The translations under genes and the position numbers were made by a program. Below the pieces are notes generated by a model that ran no database searches, was not told the DNA's origin, and saw nothing but the letters and a program-made list of their open reading frames with translations. From Anomaloglossus baeobatrachus (Eukaryota > Chordata > Amphibia > Anura > Aromobatidae): a stretch of DNA of 64,000 bases. Positions 57,579 to 64,000 of the stretch are shown here, one piece after another. The DNA lies in NCBI RefSeq assembly GCF_048569485.1, contig NC_134360.1:183617296-183681295 (forward strand). Reading direction: 5' to 3'. Each line of letters begins with the position of its first letter. Within the stretch, counting starts at the first letter, position 1.

Positions 57579-59550
57579 AAACCCAACTGGCGCACGAAGC
57601 CTCGTCCCCAGAAGAACGGAGGAGCCGCTGCCACCAAGGCAGCCTCCTCTTGACTATCTGGCCGCGCCAGCAGCGTCCTTAGTCGGTGGCAGGCTCTCCC
57701 ACTTTGGCGACGTGTGGTTTCAACACGTCTCCGACCAGTGGGTGCGGGATATCATCTCCCACGGCTACAGGATAGAATTTTCTTCCAGCCCGCCAAACAG
57801 ATTTTTTCTGTCCACTCCCCCCTGCTCCAAGGCCGCCGTCTTCTCACAGGCCGTGGCATCCTTGCAGGCCAACGGAGTGATTGTACCGGTTCCCGCTCGG
57901 GAATGGTTCAGAGGTTTCTACTCAAACCTCTTCCTAGTCCCCAAAAAGGACGGTTCCTTCCGGCCCATCCTGGATCTCAAGCTTCTCAACAAGCATGTTC
58001 AGGTTCGGCACTTTCGCATGGAATCTCTGCGATCAGTCATTGCCTCAATGACCCAAGGAGATTTTCTTGCATCCATCGACATCAAAGATGCCTATTTGCA
58101 TGTGCCAATTGCAGTTTCACACCAGCGTTGGCTCCGTTTTGCAATCGGGGAGGAACACTTCCAATTCGTGGCTCTCCCCTTCGGGCTAGCCACGGCACCT
58201 CGAGTGTTCACCAAGGTCATGGCAGCAGTGGTTGCGGTTCTGCACCTCCAGGGGTTGGCAGTGATTCCTTACCTGGACGACCTTCTAGTCAAGGCTTCAT
58301 CCAGTGCAGACTGTCAGCGGAGTGTCTCGCTCACTCTTGCCACGCTTGTCCAATTTGGGTGGATTGTCAATCTGCCAAAGTCCACTCTGACCCCGACCCA
58401 GAAACTCACGTACCTAGGGATGCAATTCGAGACTCTGCCGGCACTTGTCAAGCTGCCCTTAGTCAAACAGCAGTCCCTTCATTGGGCGGTGCACTCTCTG
58501 TTGCGGGCCCGCCGTCATTCCATCAGGCACCTCATGCAGGTGCTGGGTCAGATGGTGGCGTCAATGGAAGCGGTTCCCTTTGCCCAGTTCCATCTGCGTC
58601 CTCTGCAGCTGGACATTCTCCGCTGTTGGGACAAGCGGACCTCTTCCTTGCACAGGCTAGTGACTCTGTCGCCACAGACCAAGAGCTCTCTTCAGTGGTG
58701 GCTTCGGCCCCTCTCTCTATCCCAGGGACGCTCCTTTCTGGCCCCGTCCTGGGTGATTCTCACCACGGATGCCAGTCTATCCGGCTGGGGAGCAGTGTTT
58801 CTCCACCACCGAGCTCAGGGCACTTGGACTCCGGCCGAATCAGCCCTCTCGATCAATGTTCTGGAAATCAGAGCTGTGCTCCTAGCTCTCGAAGCCTTTC
58901 ACCACCTGTTGGCGGGCAAGAACATTTGAGTCCAATCAGACAACGCGACAGCGGTTGCCTACATCAATCACCAGGGCGGGACTCGCAGCCGCCTGGCAAT
59001 GTTGGAGGTACAGCGCATCCTTCAGTGGACGGAGGACTCCAAGTCCACCATATCCGCAGTTCACATCCCAGGCGTAGAAAATTGGGAGGCAGATTATCTC
59101 AGCCGTCAAACCGTGGACAGCGGCGAGTGGGCCCTGCATCCGGCGGTGTTTCGGTCAATCTGCCGCAAGTGGGGCACTCCGGAAGTGGATCTCATGGCAT
59201 CCCGGCACAACAACAAGGTCCCGGTTTACGTGGCTCGCTCCCACGATCCTCAGGCCTTGGCAGCGGACGCGCTGGTTCAGGATTGGTCCCAGTTCCGTCT
59301 GGCGTACGTGTTTCCCCCTCTAGCTCTCTTGCCCAGAGTCCTGCGCAAGATCAGAATGGAGGGCCGTCGGGTCATCCTCATTGCTCCAGACTGGCCAAGA
59401 CAAGCGTGGTACCCAGACCTGCTCCGTCTGTCCGTGGAAGTGCCGTGGTGTCTCCCGGACCGCCCAGACCTTCTCTCTCAAGGTCCGTTTTTCCGCCAGA
59501 ATTCTGCGGCCCTCAGGTTGACGGCGTGGCTCTTGAGTCCTGGATCCTGA
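57400..59550 (+). pseudogene. RT, RNase H and methyltransferase-like region of DIRS element 4 (fossil)
   Basis: RT: FYSNLFLVPKKDGSFRPILD, SIDIKDAYLHVPIAVSHQRW, LPFGLATAPRVFTKVMAAVV and the catalytic VIPYLDDLLVKA. RNase H: LTTDASLSGWGAVFLHHRAQ, then INHQGGTRSR and HIPGVENWEADYLSRQ. The last part has PEVDLMASRHNNKVPVYVAR and LIAPDWPRQAWYPDL, the methyltransferase-like domain. Only one or two breaks. It overlaps the end of Gag, as is usual for DIRS. Confidence 0.95.
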
Positions 59551-60570
59551 CGGCTTCAGGCATTCCTTCCGAGGTCATCTCCACTATGACTCAGGCTCGG
59601 AAGTCTTCCTCGGCCAGGATTTATCACAGGACTTGGAGAATTTTCCTGTCCTGGTGTCGTTCGTCCGGCCATGCTCCTTGGCCTTTTTCCTTGCCGACCA
59701 TCCTGTCTTTTCTACAGTCCGGTCTGCAGCTAGGACTATCCCTCAATTCCCTCAAGGGACAGGTCTCGGCTCTTTCAGTGTTGTTCCAGCGGCGTATCGC
59801 CCGGCTGGCTCAGGTGCGCACCTTCATGCAGGGCGCATCTCACATCATTCCTCCTTATCGGAGGCCCTTGGATCCCTGGGACCTTAATCTGGTCCTCACG
59901 GCCTTACAGAAACCCCCCTTTGAGCCTCTTAGGGAGGTTCCCTTGTTTCGACTTTCCCAGAAAGTGTTTTTTCTGGTGGCCATAACTTCTCTCAGGAGAG
60001 TCTCTGACTTGGCTGCGCTCTCTTCGGAGTCACCCTTTTTGGTTTTTCACCAAGACAAGGTGGTTCTCCGTCCGACGCCGGATTTTCTCCTTAAGGTGGT
60101 ATCTCCTTTCCACCTTAACCAAGACATTTCATTGCCTTCCCTTTGTCCGGCCCCTGTGCATCGCTTTGAAAAAGCGTTGCATACTTTAGATTTGGTGCGG
60201 GCGCTCCGGATCTATGTGTCACGCACCGCTGCTCTTAGGCGGTGCACCTCTCTTTTTGTGCTGACCGCAGGTCAGCGCAAGGGTCTCTCGGCTTCTAAAC
60301 CGACCCTAGCTCGTTGGATTAGGTCGGCCATATCCGATGCCTACCAATGTTCTCAGGTGCCTCCTCCGCCAGGGATTAAGGCGCACTCGACCAGAGCGGT
60401 CGGTGCCTCCTGGGCTTTCAGGCACCAGGCTACGGCCCAGCAAGTCTGTCAGGCTGCCACTTGGTCTAGTCTGCACACCTTTTCGAAGCACTACCAAGTG
60501 CATGCTCATGCTTCGGCAGATGCATCCTTCAGGCGGCTGTCGCCCAGTTGTGAAGTTAGGTTTTGCCTAC
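59515..60570 (+). pseudogene. Tyrosine recombinase of DIRS element 4 (fossil, frame open)
   Basis: VALESWILTASGIPSEVIST begins the N-terminal domain; YHRTWRIFLSWC and LQSGLQLGLSLNSLKGQVSA follow. Catalytic residues: Arg in SLRRVSDLAALS, His and Arg in IKAHSTRAVGASWAF, and Tyr in HTFSKHYQVHAHAS. The frame continues open upstream through the RT region as an overlapping frame. The enzyme would integrate the circular DNA. Confidence 0.93.
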
Positions 60571-60620
60571 TTCTCAGTTTGGTTTATTTCCCACCCATGG
60601 ACTGCTTTGAGACGTCCCAT

Positions 60621-60715
60621 GGTCTGGGTCTCCCATAAGGAACGATGAAGAAAAAGAGAATTTTGTTTACTTACCGTAAATTCTTTTTCTTATAGTTCCG
60701 ACATGGGAGACCCAG
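60621..60715. repeat. Internal complementary region of DIRS element 4
   Basis: Its complement joins TTACGGTAAGTAAACAAAAT (right end) to CTTCATCGTTCCTTATGGGA (left end), which defines the element borders at about 55190 and 61028. Confidence 0.92.
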
Positions 60716-61028
60716 CACCCTCCCTGTTGCCTGTTGGCAGTTCTTCTTCCGTGTGTTTTTCACCGGCTGTTGTTGTAGTTAGAGGTTCCGGCTATTCCGG
60801 GTTTTTACTCTATCTCTACTTATGGGTGGATGTCCTCCTTCAGCTTTTGCACTAAACTGGTTGGATTTGTCATCCGGGGGGTGTATATGCTCGGAGGGAG
60901 GAGCTACACTTTTAGTGTAGTACTTTGTGTGTCCTGCGGAGGCAGAAGCTATACACCCATGGTCTGGGTCTCCCATGTCGGAACTATAAGAAAAAGAATT
61001 TACGGTAAGTAAACAAAATTCTCTTTTT

Positions 61029-61395
61029 TTTGTTCTCATATAGCAATTTTGCACATCTGGGCTGGTGCAATAATATATATTTTTTATTTTTGGGCTGTGC
61101 AATAGATATGTTGAACTATTTACTATGATATATTTGCACTAGCCTGAATATATATGTATATTTTCTTTTTAACCAATCATTTGGATTAATTTCATTGTTG
61201 CACAACAGTGACTTTTAGTAATTAATTTTGAGAAATCTATATCTTGGACAATTTTTCCAACAATATGTAATGGATATTCGTTATCTCTTATTTGCATTTT
61301 TCAATATAGATCTTTCCGTTATAAACACATGATTTGTATATGGATGTCATGATGAAGAGGAATGTTCGTTGCATATCCCCCAATTTGTTCATTGT
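61029..61395. other. PLE-B right arm, no gene
   Basis: Reverse complement of 34640-34916 plus 51934-52060, with TTGCACATCTGGGC and GGATATTCGTTATCTCTTAT as landmarks. A CATGATGAAGAGGAATGTTCG near 61347 is reminiscent of a hammerhead core but lacks a partner stem. Confidence 0.7.
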
Positions 61396-61863
<468 letters not shown>

Positions 61864-61879
61864 ATGCATGCATGCATAC

Positions 61880-62011
<132 letters not shown>

Positions 62012-62348
62012 TATATATATGAAGGGAATTTTGTTTACTTACCGTAAATTCCTTTTCTTCTAGCTCCTATTGGGAGACCCAGACAATTGGGGTGTATAGC
62101 TTCTGCCTCCGGAGGCCACACAAAGTATTACACTCAAAAGTGTAACCCCTCCCCTCTGCCTATACACCCTCCCGTGCATCACGGGCTCCTCAGTTTTGGT
62201 GCAAAAGCAGGAAGGAGGAAACTTATAAATTGGTTTAAGGTAAATTCAATCCGAAGGATGTTCGGAGAACTGAAAACCATGAAACAATTGAACATGAACA
62301 ACATGTGTACACAAAAGAACAACTAGCCCGAAGGGAACAGGGGCGGGT

Positions 62349-62453
62349 GCTGGGTCTCCCAATAGGAGCTAGAAGAAAAGGAATTTACGGTAAGTAAACA
62401 AAATTCCCTTCTTCTTTGTCGCTCCATTGGGAGACCCAGACAATTGGGACGTC
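62349..62453. repeat. Internal complementary region of DIRS element 5
   Basis: Same layout as in elements 2 and 3, including TTTACGGTAAGTAAACAAAA and TTTGTCGCTCCATTGGGAGA. Confidence 0.9.
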
Positions 62454-62515
62454 CAAAAGCAGTCCCTGGGTGGGTAAAAGAATACCTCGATAACAAGAGC
62501 CGACACGACTCCCTC

Positions 62516-63540
62516 TTACAGGTGGGCCACCGCCGCCTGAAGGACTTGCCTACCTAGACTGGCATCTGCCGAAGCATAGGCATGCACTTGATAGTGCTTT
62601 GTGAAAGTGCGCATACTAGACCACGTAGCTGCCTGACACACTTGTAGAGCCGTTGCCTGGTGCCGCAATGCCCAGGACGCCCCCACGGCTCTGGTAGAAT
62701 GGGCTTTCAGCCCCGAAGAACGGTAAGCTTCAAGAATCGGTTCCTTGATCCACCGAGCCAAGGTTGACCTGGAAGCTTGCGAACCCTTACGCTGACCAGC
62801 CACAAGGACAAAAAGCGCATCTGAACGACGCAGGGGCGCTGTGCGAGACACGTAGAAACGGAGTGCTCTCACTAGATCTAATGAGTGCAAATCCTCTTCA
62901 AAGCGGTGAATTGGATTAGGGCAAAATGAAGGTAAGGTGATATCCTGATTGAGATGAAAAGGCGATACCACCTTAGGGAGAAATTCCGGAACAGGACGGA
63001 GAACCACCTTATCCTGGTGAAAAACCAGGAAGGGGGCTTTGCATGACAGTGCTGCAAGCTCCGACACTCTACGGAGTGAAGTAACTGCTACTAGAAATGC
63101 CACTTTCTGCGAAAGACGTGATAAGGAGACATCCCGCAGCGGCTCAAAAGGTGGTTTCTGAAGAGCCGTTAGCACCCTGTTAAGGTCCCAGGGTTCAAGC
63201 GGGCGCTTGTAAGGTGGGACTATGTGGCAAACTCCCTGCAGGAACGTGCAGACCTGCGGAAGCTTGGCCAGGCACTTTTGAAAGAATATTGAGAGTGCCG
63301 ATACTTGCCCTTTGAGAGAACTAAGTGACAACCCCTTATCCATTCCGGATTGAAGGAAGGAAAGAAAAGTGGGTAAGGCAAAAGGCCAGGGGTAAAACCT
63401 TTATCAGAACACCAGGACAAGAAAATCCGCCAAGTCCTGTGATAGATCTTGACGGACGTCGGTTTCCTGGCCTGTCTCATAGTGGCAATGACATCCTGAG
63501 ACAACCCTGAAGACGCTAGGAGCCAGGACTCAATGGCCAC
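62516..63540 (-). pseudogene. Tyrosine recombinase of DIRS element 5 (fossil)
   Basis: SLRRVSELAALSCKAPFLVF, KAHSTRAVGASWALRHQ and TFTKHYQVHAYASAD carry the Arg, HxxR and Tyr regions. Closely similar to element 2. Few breaks. Confidence 0.92.
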
Positions 63541-64000
63541 ACAGTCAGGTTGAGGGCCGCAGAATTCAGATGGAAAAACGGCCCTGGCGACAGCAAGTCT
63601 GGGCGGTCTGGCAGCGCCCACGGCTGACCCACCGTGAGATGCCACAGATCCGGGTACCATGACCGCCTCGGCCAGTCTGGAGCGACGAGAATGGCGCGAC
63701 GGCAGTCGGACCTGATCTTGCGTAGTACTCTGGGCAGCATTGCCAGAGGAGGAAATACATAAGGCAGTCGAAACTGCGACCAATCCTGAACTAATGCGTC
63801 CGCCGCCAGAGCTCTGTGATCTTGAGATGGTGCCATGAAGGCCGGGACCTTGTTGTTGTGCCGTGATGCCATGAGATCGACGTCCGGCGTTCCCCAGCGG
63901 CGACAGATCTCTCGAAACACTTCTGGGTGCAGGGACCATTCCCCCGCATCCATGCCCTGACGACTGAGAAAATCTGCTTCCCAGTTTTCTACGCCCGGTA
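63516..64000 (-). pseudogene. RNase H end and methyltransferase-like region of DIRS element 5 (fossil, partial)
   Basis: Contains PDVDLMASRHNNKVPAFMAP, DWSQFRLPYVFPPLAMLPRV and LVAPDWPRRSWYPDLWHL, ending in LSPGS. The window ends within the RNase H C-terminus (ENWEADFLSR region). Confidence 0.9.

Larger units (their letters stand above)
55190..61028 (+). mobile_element. DIRS-type retrotransposon 4 (fossil, best preserved)
   Basis: A 5.84 kb plus-strand DIRS element in the right arm of PLE-B. Inverted terminal repeats lie at about 55197-55345 and 60845-60995 (sharing TGTATAGCTTCTGCCTCCGG-type and GTAGTACTTTGTGTGTCC-type segments), and the internal complementary region at 60621-60715. All domains are present with very few breaks. 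Its ends (GTTCCTTATGGGAGACCCAG) differ from elements 2, 3 and 5, so it is a sister subfamily. PLE-B sequence resumes at about 61029 without target duplication. Confidence 0.95.
62021..64000 (-). mobile_element. DIRS-type retrotransposon 5 (fossil), cut by the window edge
   Basis: The 3' third of a minus-strand DIRS element: left terminal repeat about 62064-62213, internal complementary region 62349-62453, recombinase 62516-63540 and the start of the methyltransferase-like region up to 64000. Its ends are nearly identical to elements 2 and 3. A few breaks are present. The insertion lies at the edge of a TA/CA microsatellite. Confidence 0.93.

Noticed and set aside
61340-61370. Additional hammerhead motif near the PLE-B end
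   Set aside because: GATGAAGAGGAATGTTCG lacks a matching helix II, GAAA and cleavage triplet.

Overview
This window looks like non-coding DNA from a large, transposon-rich amphibian genome, most likely a frog. The evidence is the dense mix of tyrosine-recombinase (DIRS) retrotransposons, Penelope-like elements (PLEs), Tc1, hAT, Harbinger-like and Helitron elements, plus TA and TG microsatellites. No host gene with a convincing exon chain is visible. One stretch (33.3-34.4 kb) could be the 3' end of a host gene on the minus strand, but I cannot identify it. The species is not determined.

Layout. 1-5.5 kb: AT-rich non-coding DNA and a 2 kb foldback repeat (3040-5105) carrying a small palindromic insertion. 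5.5-15.05 kb: a four-deep nest. A Tc1 transposon (5506-15052) was entered by a Harbinger-like element (5764-13678), that by an old DIRS element (6053-13323), and that by a minisatellite-bearing hAT MITE (6256-7735). 15-20 kb: dispersed repeats, a decayed autonomous hAT element (16624-18111), and a probable solo LTR (18482-19758) holding an 82 bp piggyBac-type MITE.

20.04-33.28 kb: a second DIRS element on the minus strand. Its recombinase region is split by an endogenous retrovirus (20908-28441) with almost identical 473 bp LTRs, and the retrovirus was itself entered by a palindromic PLE-type element (21520-23283). 34.6-61.9 kb: a palindromic PLE-type element (PLE-B) whose left arm received two head-to-tail Helitrons (34917-50378 and 50379-51933). 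The first Helitron contains a nearly complete GIY-YIG PLE (PLE-A, about 35640-48960), and PLE-A contains a third DIRS element (38848-44916). The rest of PLE-B was entered by two TA-target MITE-like elements and a fourth DIRS element (55190-61028, plus strand). 62.02 kb to the end: a fifth DIRS element, cut by the window edge.

The five DIRS elements make up roughly 40% of the window. All show the diagnostic DIRS plan: inverted terminal repeats and an internal complementary region matching the joined outer ends; Gag, RT-RNase H and tyrosine recombinase are recognisable in the first four. The most interesting signals are hammerhead-ribozyme-like motifs in three PLE families, recurring palindromic PLE architecture, splice-site-like signals at DIRS ends, and minisatellites housed in several unrelated non-autonomous DNA elements. 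All retrovirus-like and DIRS elements are treated as fossils.
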